A stretch of DNA of 40,028 nucleotides from Kiloniellaceae bacterium (GTDB taxonomy: Bacteria > Pseudomonadota > Alphaproteobacteria > Kiloniellales > J153), in assembly GCA_021776095.1 (NCBI GenBank), contig JAJFGO010000017.1, positions 1 to 40,028 of the forward strand, in the 5' to 3' direction. A program made the translations under genes and the position numbers. Positions 16,804 through 24,219 of this stretch are shown in pieces (the first letter of the stretch is position 1; each line of letters starts with the position of its first letter). Under the pieces are notes generated by a model. The model saw only the letters and a program-made list of their open reading frames with translations, did no database searches and was not told where the DNA came from.

Positions 16804-17493
16804 TCAGTCGAGATAGTCGACATTGGCCGCGACATGCGAAGCCAGGTTCAAATTGTGTTCGCGCACCAGGCGTTCGGCCAGGTCCGCGTCGCGCCGCTCG
16901 ATCGCCTCGATAATGTGCATGTGATCGATGATCGAACGCTTGGCCCGGTTGTCCTCCGAGATCGTGCGGGCCCGGATCGAACGGATATGGATGAACAGAT
17001 TGCTCGCCATCTCACCAATGAGATCGCATTTGCTCAGCTTTAGAATCATCGAGTGAAAGTCGATGTTGCGCACGGAATACTCGTCGATCCGGGCATTGAC
17101 CTCGTCGCCCTCGAAGCTGGAGAACAAGCGCCGCAGGGTGGCGATTTCCGCGTCGCTGGCCCGCAGGGTGGTCAGGCGCGCCGCCATGCACTCCAGCGCC
17201 GCCCACACCGTGATCATCTCCAGGATTTCTTCCTTGGTCTTACGCACGATGAAGACGCCGCGCCGGGGTACGATGCGGACCAGGCCTTCCTGCTCCAGTC
17301 GGGCCAGGGCTTCGCGAATCGGCGTGCGGCTGATCGCCAGTTTCTCCGACAACTCGCGCTCGTCCAGGCGCAGTTCGGCGTCCTCGGCGTAGATATCCAT
17401 CGAGGTGATGGCGTTCTTCAGGGTCCCGTAGATCTTGTCTTTCAGGCTGAAATTGGCCTCGATCGGGGCGACATCGAGATCTGCTGTTGCCAT
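16804..17493 (-). CDS. GntR family transcriptional regulator, FCD (FadR-type) subfamily
   Basis: This 229-residue regulator has an N-terminal winged helix (about residues 18-85) with the recognition region LAISRTPIREALARLEQEGLVRIVPRRGVFIV. A C-terminal all-helical FCD ligand domain follows. FCD metal/carboxylate-binding residues appear as D/H positions in NIDFHSMI and in the later DHMHIIEAI segment. Such regulators usually sense organic acids and repress catabolic genes. It lies 107 bp downstream of tctA and 79 bp upstream of the ThDP enzyme, in the middle of the cluster. A perfect palindromic operator 45 bp ahead of its start indicates autoregulation; matching operators ahead of tctC and the synthetase pair define its likely regulon. 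Confidence 0.93.
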   Translation of the reverse strand: MATADLDVAPIEANFSLKDKIYGTLKNAITSMDIYAEDAELRLDERELSEKLAISRTPIREALARLEQEGLVRIVPRRGVFIVRKTKEEILEMITVWAALECMAARLTTLRASDAEIATLRRLFSSFEGDEVNARIDEYSVRNIDFHSMILKLSKCDLIGEMASNLFIHIRSIRARTISEDNRAKRSIIDHMHIIEAIERRDADLAERLVREHNLNLASHVAANVDYLD

Positions 17494-17537
17494 AACGCCT
17501 TATCCGTCTTCCTCAGGCCCTTCCGGGACCCGTCTGG

Positions 17538-17554
17538 TGGTATACCTTATACCA
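17538..17554. promoter_or_regulatory. GntR operator 1 (upstream of gntR)
   Basis: TGGTATACCTTATACCA is a perfect 7-3-7 palindrome (TGGTATA, CCT, TATACCA) and fits the T-G-GT-N-AC-C-A style of FCD-type GntR operators. It lies about 45 bp upstream of the gntR start, where bound protein would block the promoter. Nearly identical 17-mers lie at 20842-20858 and 21062-21078. Confidence 0.8.
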
Positions 17555-17600
17555 AAACCCAGGACTGGAAGCAAGCCGCCCGCCCTGGGCGCCGTATCGC

Positions 17601-19106
17601 CTATCCAGCCGCCGCGCGGCGCCTTTTCAGCGCCGAATAGATCGGCATGCAGACCAGCACCGCCGCCATGGCGACGAATACCGCCGACAAGGGACGCTCG
17701 ACGAAGGTCATCACATCGCCGTGGGATATGATCATCGCCTGGCGAAAGTATTTTTCGGCCAGGGGCCCCAGGACGATAGCCAGAACGGCGGGCGCCATGG
17801 GGTAGTTCAGCTTGCGCAGCAGATACCCGGCGATACCGAAGATGAGAATCAGCCAGACGTCGTGCAAAGAGCTCCCTGGGGCGTAGCCGCCAACTAGGCT
17901 GAGCACGAAAATAACCGGCGCCAGGATGGCGAAGGGGGTTCGCAGAACCCAGATGAAGAGCGGTATAAACGCCAGATTAATCAGCAAGGTGAACAAGTTG
18001 GCCGTGTACAGGCTGGCGATCAGGCCCCACACGAACCCCTCGTGAGTAATGAACAGCATGGGGCCGGGCTCCAGGCCCCAGATGATCATGCCGCCCAGCA
18101 GGATCGCCGTGGTCGGCGAGCCGGGAATGCCCAGGGTCAGCATGGGCAGCATGGAGCCGGTGCTGGCCGCATTGTTGGCCGCCTCGGGCGCGACCACGCC
18201 GTTGATCTCGCCCTTACCGTAATTCTTCGAGTTCTTGGACATGCTTTTGGCCATGCCATAGGCCATAAGCGATCCCGGGGTGGCGCCGGCCGCCGGCAAG
18301 ATGCCGACGAAATAGCCGAGCAGCGAACACAGCCCCATGGTGCGCCAAGTCTTGCGCAGCTCGATGATCGCTTGGACGATGTTGCGGAATCCGATCTTGT
18401 GCTGGGCGATCTCGACCCTGCCCTTGCTCGAATCGAGCGTCCAGAGGATCTCGCCGATCCCATAGATGCCGATCGCCAGCACGATGAAACTAATGCCCTT
18501 GTAGAAGCCCGGCAGGTCGAAAAAGATCAACCGCGGCTGCCCGCTGATGATGTCCAGGCCGACGGCGCTGAGGATCAGGCCGAACAGGATGGACAGGATG
18601 GTCTTGGGAATGTCGTCGCCGCTCAGCCCGACAAAGGTCGCGAACGCGACCACCATGAGGGCGAAATTCTCCGCCGGGCCAAAGCGTAGAGCAAATTCGG
18701 CTAAGGGCGGCGCGAACAGAGTAAAGAGAATGACGGCGATCGTGCCGCCGACGAACGAGGCGACCGCGGCCGCGACCAGGGCCCTATGCGCCTCTCCCTT
18801 CATGGCCATCGGCCGGCCGTCGAAGGTTGTCGCCACCGCCGTCGAGGCGCCGGGAATACCGAGCATGATCGAAGAGATCGCGCCGCCGAACATGGCGCCG
18901 TAATAGATCGCTGCCAGAAATATTATGGCGCCGGTCGGGGGTACGAAAAAGGTGATTGGCAAAAGGATCGCGACGCCATTGACCGAACCCAGACCGGGCA
19001 AGGCGCCGACGAACAGCCCCACCGTGCAGCCCAAGACGAGCAACCCGAAGTTAAGCGGTTCGAAGGCCGTCGCGAAACCGCCGGCGAGGTGAACGAGTGT
19101 ATCCAT
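17601..19106 (-). CDS. tctA: Tripartite tricarboxylate transporter large membrane subunit TctA
   Basis: This 501-residue integral membrane protein is the large permease of a TTT-family importer, driven by an ion gradient. Many hydrophobic helices are visible, with the family landmarks VGALPGLGSVNGVAILLP near residue 32, GIPGASTAVATTFDGRPM, and a second repeat-related motif GYFVGILPAAGATPGSLMAYG. TLGIPGSPTTAILLGGM follows in the second half. The length is normal. It follows tctB by 62 bp. TTT systems import di- and tricarboxylates and other organic acids; the sequence does not fix the substrate, but coupling with CoA-thioester enzymes suggests a carboxylic acid that is activated on entry. Confidence 0.94.
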   Translation of the reverse strand: MDTLVHLAGGFATAFEPLNFGLLVLGCTVGLFVGALPGLGSVNGVAILLPITFFVPPTGAIIFLAAIYYGAMFGGAISSIMLGIPGASTAVATTFDGRPMAMKGEAHRALVAAAVASFVGGTIAVILFTLFAPPLAEFALRFGPAENFALMVVAFATFVGLSGDDIPKTILSILFGLILSAVGLDIISGQPRLIFFDLPGFYKGISFIVLAIGIYGIGEILWTLDSSKGRVEIAQHKIGFRNIVQAIIELRKTWRTMGLCSLLGYFVGILPAAGATPGSLMAYGMAKSMSKNSKNYGKGEINGVVAPEAANNAASTGSMLPMLTLGIPGSPTTAILLGGMIIWGLEPGPMLFITHEGFVWGLIASLYTANLFTLLINLAFIPLFIWVLRTPFAILAPVIFVLSLVGGYAPGSSLHDVWLILIFGIAGYLLRKLNYPMAPAVLAIVLGPLAEKYFRQAMIISHGDVMTFVERPLSAVFVAMAAVLVCMPIYSALKRRRAAAG

Positions 19107-19168
19107 CTTACGGTTCCGTCATGCCGGCTGGGGGCGCTGCGATGCCGGGGCTGCGCACCGGTCCATGC

Positions 19169-19666
19169 CTAGAAGAATGTCTGATACAAGGGATAGAACA
19201 GCGGCTCCGTAATCCCCTTGGGCAACAGGATGCGCATGCCGATTTCGAAAAAGAAAAAGGTCAACACGGGCACCGTGACCGCCAGGATACCGGTCGTCAT
19301 CCAAGAGCGCCGGCCGACCAGCCGGACCCAAAACACGAACAAGAACGGGATCGCGACATAGAACCCGAGCCAGGTGATCAGAATCAGCGCCACCAGCAGA
19401 GAACCGCCCGCCATGGCCAAAAGCTTGACCGTCGGACCGTCCATGAAGGGGCCGTGTGTGCGGCTTTCCGGCGTCGCACCCCTTAGGGCGCGGACAAAGA
19501 TCCATGCCGAACAAGCAAGCATGGCCGCCGAGAGCCAGAACGGGAACGCCCCGCCGGCCGGCCCCTTATCGGGGATCCAGCCGACGGGTAGTTCCGCGCT
19601 TTTCCACATCAGGTAGCCGGAAAGCAAGGCGAACACGACAGCCGTAAATAGTTCCGCCCGCCGCAT
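19169..19666 (-). CDS. tctB: Tripartite tricarboxylate transporter small membrane subunit TctB
   Basis: This 165-residue protein has four predicted membrane helices: LFTAVVFALLSGYLMW at the N-terminus, FWLSAAMLACSAWIFVRAL, LLAMAGGSLLVALILITWLGFYVAIPFLFVFWV, and the ILAVTVPVLTFFFFEIG helix. Between the first two lies a periplasmic loop with the family-typical PDKGPAGGAFPFWLS. This matches the small poorly conserved TctB subunit in size, topology and position between tctC and tctA. The ribosome binding site GAGGGACGG precedes the ATG. It serves as the second membrane component of the importer. Confidence 0.9.
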   Translation of the reverse strand: MRRAELFTAVVFALLSGYLMWKSAELPVGWIPDKGPAGGAFPFWLSAAMLACSAWIFVRALRGATPESRTHGPFMDGPTVKLLAMAGGSLLVALILITWLGFYVAIPFLFVFWVRLVGRRSWMTTGILAVTVPVLTFFFFEIGMRILLPKGITEPLFYPLYQTFF

Positions 19667-19715
19667 AGCCGTCCCTCACCTCGTCGCCCGATGCCGTTTC
19701 GCCGTTAAATCGGCC

Positions 19716-20711
19716 TTACTTGATTTCGCCCATAGCCTTGAGCAAATCGTGGTGCTTATCGCGCTCCGCGACGAAGTACGACATGAGGTCGTCGCCAGTC
19801 AGCCACGCCCGGTTCAGGGCCTTCTTGGTCGTGTATTCCTTCCACTCGGCCGACTCGTTGACCTTGCGAAACACCTCAACATAGAAGTCCTGGGCCTCCT
19901 TGGGCATGTTCGGAGGCGCGACCACGCTACGCTGCATGTAGTAGACCAGATCTTGACCCATCTCCTTGAAGGTCGGCACGTCCGGGAACACCCCGATACG
20001 CTCCGGCGTGAAGGCGGCGATGGGCCGGACCCGGCCGGCCTCGAAGAAACCGAGCTGCTCGGAGGGGTTGTTGACGGTCGAGGTGATCTGCTTGCCGACC
20101 AGGTTCTTTGCAACCGTTCCGCCGCCCTTGAAGGGCACATAGGTCATCTTCAGACCGTAGGCTTTCTCAAGCATGGCGGTGACCAGAGAATCCTCCTGGC
20201 CGGTGCCGGTGCCGCCCATGACCCACTTTTCGCTACCAGCCGCCTTAACCGCGGCCACGTAGTCGTCGATGGTCTTGATATCGGAGTCGGAGTTAACCCA
20301 GAGCACAAAGGTATCTTCGGCCAGCCGCGCGACCGGGGTGAATTTCGAGATATCGACGCCGATGCCCGGATTGCGCAAGGGGGTGGTATAGAGGCTGTTC
20401 AGGGTCGCCATGATTACGTGTGGATCGCCGGCCTTGTCTTGCAGATAGCGCAAGGCCTCGGCACCCGAACCGCCACCCTTGTTGACCGGGATGAAGGGCT
20501 GGTTCGAGAAATTGTTCTTCTCGATAATGCTTTGAATCAGCCGGGCCAGGCGATCGGCGCCGCCGCCTTGGCCGGCCATGATGACGAATTCGACCGGCTT
20601 TTGCGGCTGCCAGGCAGCCTGCGCCGGTTGCACGGCTAGGGACGAAACCAAGCCTAGGCCAACGCCCAGGGCGATTCCGCATGACACGGCTCTCATGGCC
20701 AGATTTTTCAC
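19716..20711 (-). CDS. tctC: Tripartite tricarboxylate transporter substrate-binding protein TctC
   Basis: This 331-residue periplasmic binding protein belongs to the Bug/TctC family. It has a signal peptide (VKNLAMRAVSCGIALGVGLG..., cleavage probably after AQA). The mature part follows the family: WQPQKPVEFVIMAGQGGGADRLARLIQSI, PVNKGGGSGAEALRYL, WVMGGTGTGQEDSL, and YVPFKGGGTVAKNLVG. I chose the GTG at 20711 because GGAGG stands 7 nt ahead of it; an ATG at 20744 would place that site inside the gene. It is the first gene of the minus-strand importer operon, with a GntR operator about 130 bp upstream. The ligand is probably a carboxylate; its identity is not readable. Confidence 0.92.
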   Translation of the reverse strand: MKNLAMRAVSCGIALGVGLGLVSSLAVQPAQAAWQPQKPVEFVIMAGQGGGADRLARLIQSIIEKNNFSNQPFIPVNKGGGSGAEALRYLQDKAGDPHVIMATLNSLYTTPLRNPGIGVDISKFTPVARLAEDTFVLWVNSDSDIKTIDDYVAAVKAAGSEKWVMGGTGTGQEDSLVTAMLEKAYGLKMTYVPFKGGGTVAKNLVGKQITSTVNNPSEQLGFFEAGRVRPIAAFTPERIGVFPDVPTFKEMGQDLVYYMQRSVVAPPNMPKEAQDFYVEVFRKVNESAEWKEYTTKKALNRAWLTGDDLMSYFVAERDKHHDLLKAMGEIK

Positions 20712-20841
20712 GAGTAGTCCTCCCATCGGTTCACGTTTCGACACGCCACAAGCGCGCCTTGGTACAACGATGCCAGGTTCCGGGGGATCTGGGGAGTCAC
20801 GATAACCTGTTATAGGCGCCCCATATCCACACCCTGGTCTT

Positions 20842-20858
20842 TGGAATAAGGTATACCA
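20842..20858. promoter_or_regulatory. GntR operator 2 (upstream of tctC)
   Basis: TGGAATAAGGTATACCA read on the other strand is TGGTATACCTTATTCCA, which matches operator 1 at 16 of 17 positions, including the asymmetric central CCT. It lies about 130 bp upstream of the tctC start and overlaps a possible minus-strand -10 box. Confidence 0.75.
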
Positions 20859-21061
20859 GAGGGCAGTCTAGGCATCATTTTTGTCTCTGTACAGGCCCAT
20901 ATCGCGGTTTTCTTACCAACCGGCAGTGGCCAAGCCCGGTTCCCGCACCGCACCAGCTTCGCCTTCCGCGCCGTCCCTGCTCTGCGCCTCATCCCATTCT
21001 GGCTTGTCATTCCAATGACATCCCAGCGGCATCGCACGGGTTGTTGCATTTTACCAATCTC

Positions 21062-21078
21062 TGGTATATTGTATACCA
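21062..21078. promoter_or_regulatory. GntR operator 3 (upstream of the synthetase pair)
   Basis: TGGTATATTGTATACCA has perfect 7-bp half-sites (TGGTATA, TATACCA) identical to operator 1, with a different 3-bp centre (TTG). It lies about 108 bp upstream of the first synthetase gene and overlaps a plausible plus-strand -10 box (TATATT). Confidence 0.78.
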
Positions 21079-21186
21079 ACGATTCGATATCTAGCCATTT
21101 GCACAGCGGTGCAGATCAAGATCGCTTGAGGGGCCCCGAAGAGAGGCCCCGGCGAGGTGCCCGCGAGGGCGCAAAGGGAGGGGCAT

Positions 21187-22374
21187 ATGGATATCCACGA
21201 ATATCAGGCCAAAGATCTGCTTCAGGGCTATGGCCTGCGCACGCCGCGCGGTGGCCTGGCGCGCAGCATCGACGAGGCCGAGACCGTCGCCCGCGCGCTG
21301 CGCGGCAGCCCCTGCGTGGTCAAGGCCCAGGTCTTGGCCGGCGGGCGCGGCAAGGCCGGCGGCATCAAGCTGGCGCGCTCGGTCGAATCGGTCGGGGGCA
21401 TGGCGGCGGAACTGCTGGGGTCGACCCTGATTACCGCGCAGACCGGAACCCAGGGCCGGCCGGTCAAGGCGGTCTATGTGGAGGAACAGGTCGAGGCGGC
21501 GCGGGAGTTGTACCTGGCCGTTCTGGTCGACCGCGGCGCCGGGCGGGTCGCCTTCTTGGGGGCGGCGCAAGGCGGCGAGGATATCGAGGAAACCGCCGTC
21601 CGCGAGCCCGCCAAGCTGAAACGCCTGATCGTCGATTCGAACGACGGCCTTGTGGCGAGCGAGGCGGAAGCCTTCGCGTCCGGCCTGAATCTGGAAGCCG
21701 GCCCGGCCAAGGCCGCCGCGAAATTGATGGCGGGACTCTACAAGGCCTTCGTCGAGCTGGACGCCAGCCTGATCGAGATCAATCCCTTGGTCCTGACCGA
21801 GGCCGGCGATCTCTTGGCGCTGGACGTGAAAATGAGCTTCGACGACAACGCCCTGTTCCGTCATCCGCGGATCGCCGACCTGCGCGACCGCGACGAGGAC
21901 GATCCCAGCGAGGTCGAAGCCGCCCGCTACGAAATCAATTACCTGCGCCTGGACGGCGATATCGGCTGCATGGTCAACGGCGCCGGTCTGGCGCTGGCAA
22001 CCATCGACCTGCTCAAGCAACGCGGCGGTCGGCCGGCCGATTTCATGGACCTGCGCCCTGTGGTCACCCGACAACAGGTCGCGACCGGCTTCAAGATGAT
22101 CCTGCGCAATCCCAAGGTGAAGGCGATCCTGGTCAACATGTACGGTGGCGGCATCTTGCGCTGCGACACCATCGCCGAAGGCATCGCGGAGGCGGTCAAG
22201 GAAGACGGCCTGAAGGTGCCCCTGGTGGTGCGCGCCGCCGGCACCAATATGGAAATCGCGCGCAAGATCCTGACCGGCCAGGCGGTTCCGGCGATCTTCG
22301 CCGACGACATGGCGGAGGCGGCCGAGCGCACGGTCGCGGCGGCCGGTCAGTCTCCGGACGGGGGGGCAAGCTGA
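21187..22374 (+). CDS. Succinyl-CoA synthetase beta-like acyl-CoA ligase subunit (atypical)
   Basis: This 395-residue protein has the ATP-grasp plus ligase-CoA layout of SucC/MtkA. It opens with the hallmark [12 protein letters not shown] and keeps [23 protein letters not shown], and [11 protein letters not shown]. Two normally invariant C-terminal motifs are altered: the usual NFLDVGGGA is replaced by DFMDLRPVV (285-293), and VNIFGGI by VNMYGGGI (316-323). The ATG at 21187 has a strong ribosome binding site (AGGGAGGGG). The pair is under a GntR operator and faces a carboxylate importer, so it probably activates the imported acid with ATP (malate-CoA-ligase-like). A housekeeping TCA role is unlikely given this context and the motif changes. 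Confidence 0.85.
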   Translation: MDIHEYQAKDLLQGYGLRTPRGGLARSIDEAETVARALRGSPCVVKAQVLAGGRGKAGGIKLARSVESVGGMAAELLGSTLITAQTGTQGRPVKAVYVEEQVEAARELYLAVLVDRGAGRVAFLGAAQGGEDIEETAVREPAKLKRLIVDSNDGLVASEAEAFASGLNLEAGPAKAAAKLMAGLYKAFVELDASLIEINPLVLTEAGDLLALDVKMSFDDNALFRHPRIADLRDRDEDDPSEVEAARYEINYLRLDGDIGCMVNGAGLALATIDLLKQRGGRPADFMDLRPVVTRQQVATGFKMILRNPKVKAILVNMYGGGILRCDTIAEGIAEAVKEDGLKVPLVVRAAGTNMEIARKILTGQAVPAIFADDMAEAAERTVAAAGQSPDGGAS

Positions 22375-23249
22375 TGGCAATCCTGGCCGACAAGACGACC
22401 AAGGTGATTTGCCAGGGCCTGACCGGCACCCAGGCCAGCTTTCACTGCGAACAGGCGATCGCCTACGGCACCCAGATCGTCGGCGGGGTGACGCCGGGCA
22501 AGGGCGGCACACGGCACCTGCAACTGCCGGTCTACGATACGGTGGCCCGGGCCGTGGCCGAGACCGGCGCCGACGCCAGCCTGGTTTTCGTGCCGCCGCG
22601 CGCGGCCGCGGACGCCATGATCGAGGCGATCGACGCCGAGGTGCCTCTGGTGGTGTGCGTGACCGAGCGCGTGCCGGTGCAGGACATGGTGCGGGTCCGC
22701 CGCAGGCTGGAGGATTCCAGCACCCGCCTAATCGGCCCCAACTCCCAGGGCATCATCACGCCGGAGCAATGCAAGATCGGCATAATGCCGGGGCACATCC
22801 ACTTCCCGGGCAAGATCGGCATCGCCTCGCGCTCGGCCTCGCTCACCTACGAAGCGGTCGGGCAATGCGGCGACGCCCGCCTGGGCCAATCGAGCGTGGT
22901 GGGAATCGGCGGCGACCCGGTCCATGGCCTCGGCTTCGTGGAGTGCCTGGAGCTGTTCCTGCGCGACCCGCAGACCGAAGGCATCCTGCTGGTCGGCGAG
23001 ATCGGCGGCAGCGCCGAGGAAGAGGCGGCCGCTTTCATCGCGGCGGAAAAACCGAAAAAACCGATCGCCGCCTTCGTCGCCGGAACCCACGCCGAAACCG
23101 GCCGCCGCATGGGCCATGCCGGCACGGTCAACGTCTTCGGCCGCGGCGGCGCGGAGAGCAAGCTCGAGGCGCTGCGCAATGCCGGGGTGCGCATCGCACC
23201 CAATGCGGCCGAGATCGGCGCAACCATGCGCCGGGCGATGAGGGGCTAA
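22374..23249 (+). CDS. Succinyl-CoA synthetase alpha-like acyl-CoA ligase subunit (atypical)
   Basis: This 291-residue partner subunit binds CoA and carries the phosphohistidine. H248 in RRMGHAGT is the expected active-site residue, and [11 protein letters not shown] (208-218) supplies the glutamate. CoA-binding features ([29 protein letters not shown]) are normal. Differences from SucD are GPNSQG for GPNCPG (121-126) and SRSASLTYE for SRSGTLTYE. The ATG at 22374 shares one base with the upstream stop (TGATG), indicating translational coupling and equal production of the two subunits. The product is probably a CoA thioester of the acid imported by the neighbouring TTT system; malyl-CoA-type ligases (MtkB) are an alternative model. 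Confidence 0.86.
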   Translation: MAILADKTTKVICQGLTGTQASFHCEQAIAYGTQIVGGVTPGKGGTRHLQLPVYDTVARAVAETGADASLVFVPPRAAADAMIEAIDAEVPLVVCVTERVPVQDMVRVRRRLEDSSTRLIGPNSQGIITPEQCKIGIMPGHIHFPGKIGIASRSASLTYEAVGQCGDARLGQSSVVGIGGDPVHGLGFVECLELFLRDPQTEGILLVGEIGGSAEEEAAAFIAAEKPKKPIAAFVAGTHAETGRRMGHAGTVNVFGRGGAESKLEALRNAGVRIAPNAAEIGATMRRAMRG

Positions 23250-23281
23250 ATCCCCGATACGGCGCGCGCGGATGCCGGATC

Positions 23282-23333
23282 ACCGCCGCGCGGCGGTTAC
23301 CCGGTTCGGTTTCGCGGACACGCCCGAACCGGG
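23282..23333. terminator. Paired inverted repeats between convergent genes
   Basis: A 16-bp perfect palindrome (ACCGCCGCGCGGCGGT, 23282-23297) is followed by a perfect 10-bp inverted repeat, CCCGGTTCGG (23300-23309) with CCGAACCGGG (23324-23333), around a 14-nt loop. They sit between the converging synthetase alpha subunit and PNPOx-family genes. No T-run follows on either strand, so a factor-independent terminator is only a weak call. Confidence 0.4.
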
Positions 23334-23418
23334 GCTCGCGGTGCCCGGGTGGCGCGGCATCATAGGGCGCGCCACCACAAGCCATCGATATCGTAACGCT
23401 TGATTTCGGACCGGCCAC

Positions 23419-24105
23419 CTAACCGATCTTGACCTGCTTCAAATAACCCGGCTGGGCAATGCCCGGGTTCAGGCGCGGGTCGTCCTCGGCGGCGCCAATG
23501 GCGGTGCCGACCGGCACGACGCCGGCCCAAACGTCCAGGGCATAGTCTTCCTCGTCATCGCCGGGCGGGCCGGTGCGCACCTTGCAGGCGACCTCCTCCA
23601 GCTTCATGGAAAGAACCGTGGTCGCCTTAAGCTCCTGCTTTTGGATCGGCCGCAATTCGGCCCAGCGTCCGGGCGTCAAACGCTCCGAAAACGCCTCCAG
23701 CGCCGCCGTCTTCTCGGCCTCGCCGGTTATCTTCTCCGCAACCCCAAGCGCGATGATCGAGCGATAGTTGATCGAGGAATGAAAGCCGGAGCGCGCTAGG
23801 ACCAACCCGTCCAGATGGGCCACCGTAAAGCAGACATCGATACCCTTTTCCACCGCGCGCAGCATCTTGCTGGCGGAAGACCCATGCCAATACACGCGGT
23901 CGCCCTCGCGCCAATAGGCCGTGGGCGTGACATAGGGTTGGCCGTCGATCACATAGCCGACATGGCACATGAGCCCGGCATCCAAGATCTCGTAGACCGT
24001 CTTGCGATCGAAAACGGCCCTTTGGTTCAGGCGTTTGATCCGGGTCCGCTCGCTCGGCCGAAAATCCGGCATGGCGGTATCGTTGGGCGGTGTCACGGTT
24101 TCCAA
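23419..24105 (-). CDS. Pyridoxamine 5'-phosphate oxidase family flavoprotein
   Basis: This 228-residue protein has the split-barrel FMN-binding fold (Pyridox_ox_2, NimA-like). The landmarks are LNQRAVFDRKTVYEILDAGLMCHVGYVIDGQPYVTPTAYWREGDRVYWHGS, with the FMN-contacting HGSSASKMLRAV, and the later NYRSIIALGVAEKI. Such proteins bind FMN or related cofactors and include oxidoreductases of unknown substrate; it is not the housekeeping PdxH. The start at 24105 is a TTG close to a GAGGAG site; an ATG at 24072 is an alternative. It is divergent from a MocR/PdxR-type regulator, which often controls vitamin B6-related neighbours, so regulation by that protein through the shared 114-bp gap is likely. 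Confidence 0.85.
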   Translation of the reverse strand: METVTPPNDTAMPDFRPSERTRIKRLNQRAVFDRKTVYEILDAGLMCHVGYVIDGQPYVTPTAYWREGDRVYWHGSSASKMLRAVEKGIDVCFTVAHLDGLVLARSGFHSSINYRSIIALGVAEKITGEAEKTAALEAFSERLTPGRWAELRPIQKQELKATTVLSMKLEEVACKVRTGPPGDDEEDYALDVWAGVVPVGTAIGAAEDDPRLNPGIAQPGYLKQVKIG

Positions 24106-24143
24106 GGCTCCTCAAGCTTGATGGCGGACCCCAAGCTAGGCAT

Positions 24144-24193
24144 AAAGTGGTTGTGTGAAAAGATCCACTTCTGAATAAATAGCAGAGCCACTT
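24144..24193. promoter_or_regulatory. Three AAGTGG elements, putative MocR/PdxR binding sites
   Basis: AAAGTGG stands at 24144-24150 in forward orientation. CCACTT stands at 24165-24170 and again at 24188-24193; these are AAGTGG on the other strand and lie 23 bp apart, about two helical turns. The group fills the gap between the divergent flavoprotein and MocR genes. PdxR-type MocR regulators are known to use repeated AAAGTGG-like boxes, so both genes are probably controlled here. Confidence 0.6.
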
Positions 24194-24219
24194 TTTGAAT
24201 CACCGAAGAGTCGCAATCC

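Larger units (their letters stand above)
20712..21186. promoter_or_regulatory. Divergent control region between tctC and the synthetase pair
   Basis: These 475 bp hold no convincing gene. Two GntR operators (20842-20858, 21062-21078) lie 220 bp apart, each on the side of the gene it would control. For the synthetase promoter, TATATT at 21065-21070 inside the right operator is a plausible -10 box, with TTGTTG at 21041-21046 as a -35 at an 18-bp gap. On the minus strand, TAGACT and TATTCC 16 bp apart straddle the left operator. The promoter boxes are weak visual matches; the operators are strong. DNA looping between them is possible but unproven. Confidence 0.6.

Noticed and set aside
14802-16913. 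703-codon plus-strand frame opposite the ThDP enzyme
   Set aside because: It is antisense to a gene with full catalytic motifs and shows no family features itself.
21187-23249. Housekeeping succinyl-CoA synthetase (sucCD) of the TCA cycle
   Set aside because: No TCA neighbours, a GntR operator shared with an importer, and altered signature motifs argue against it.
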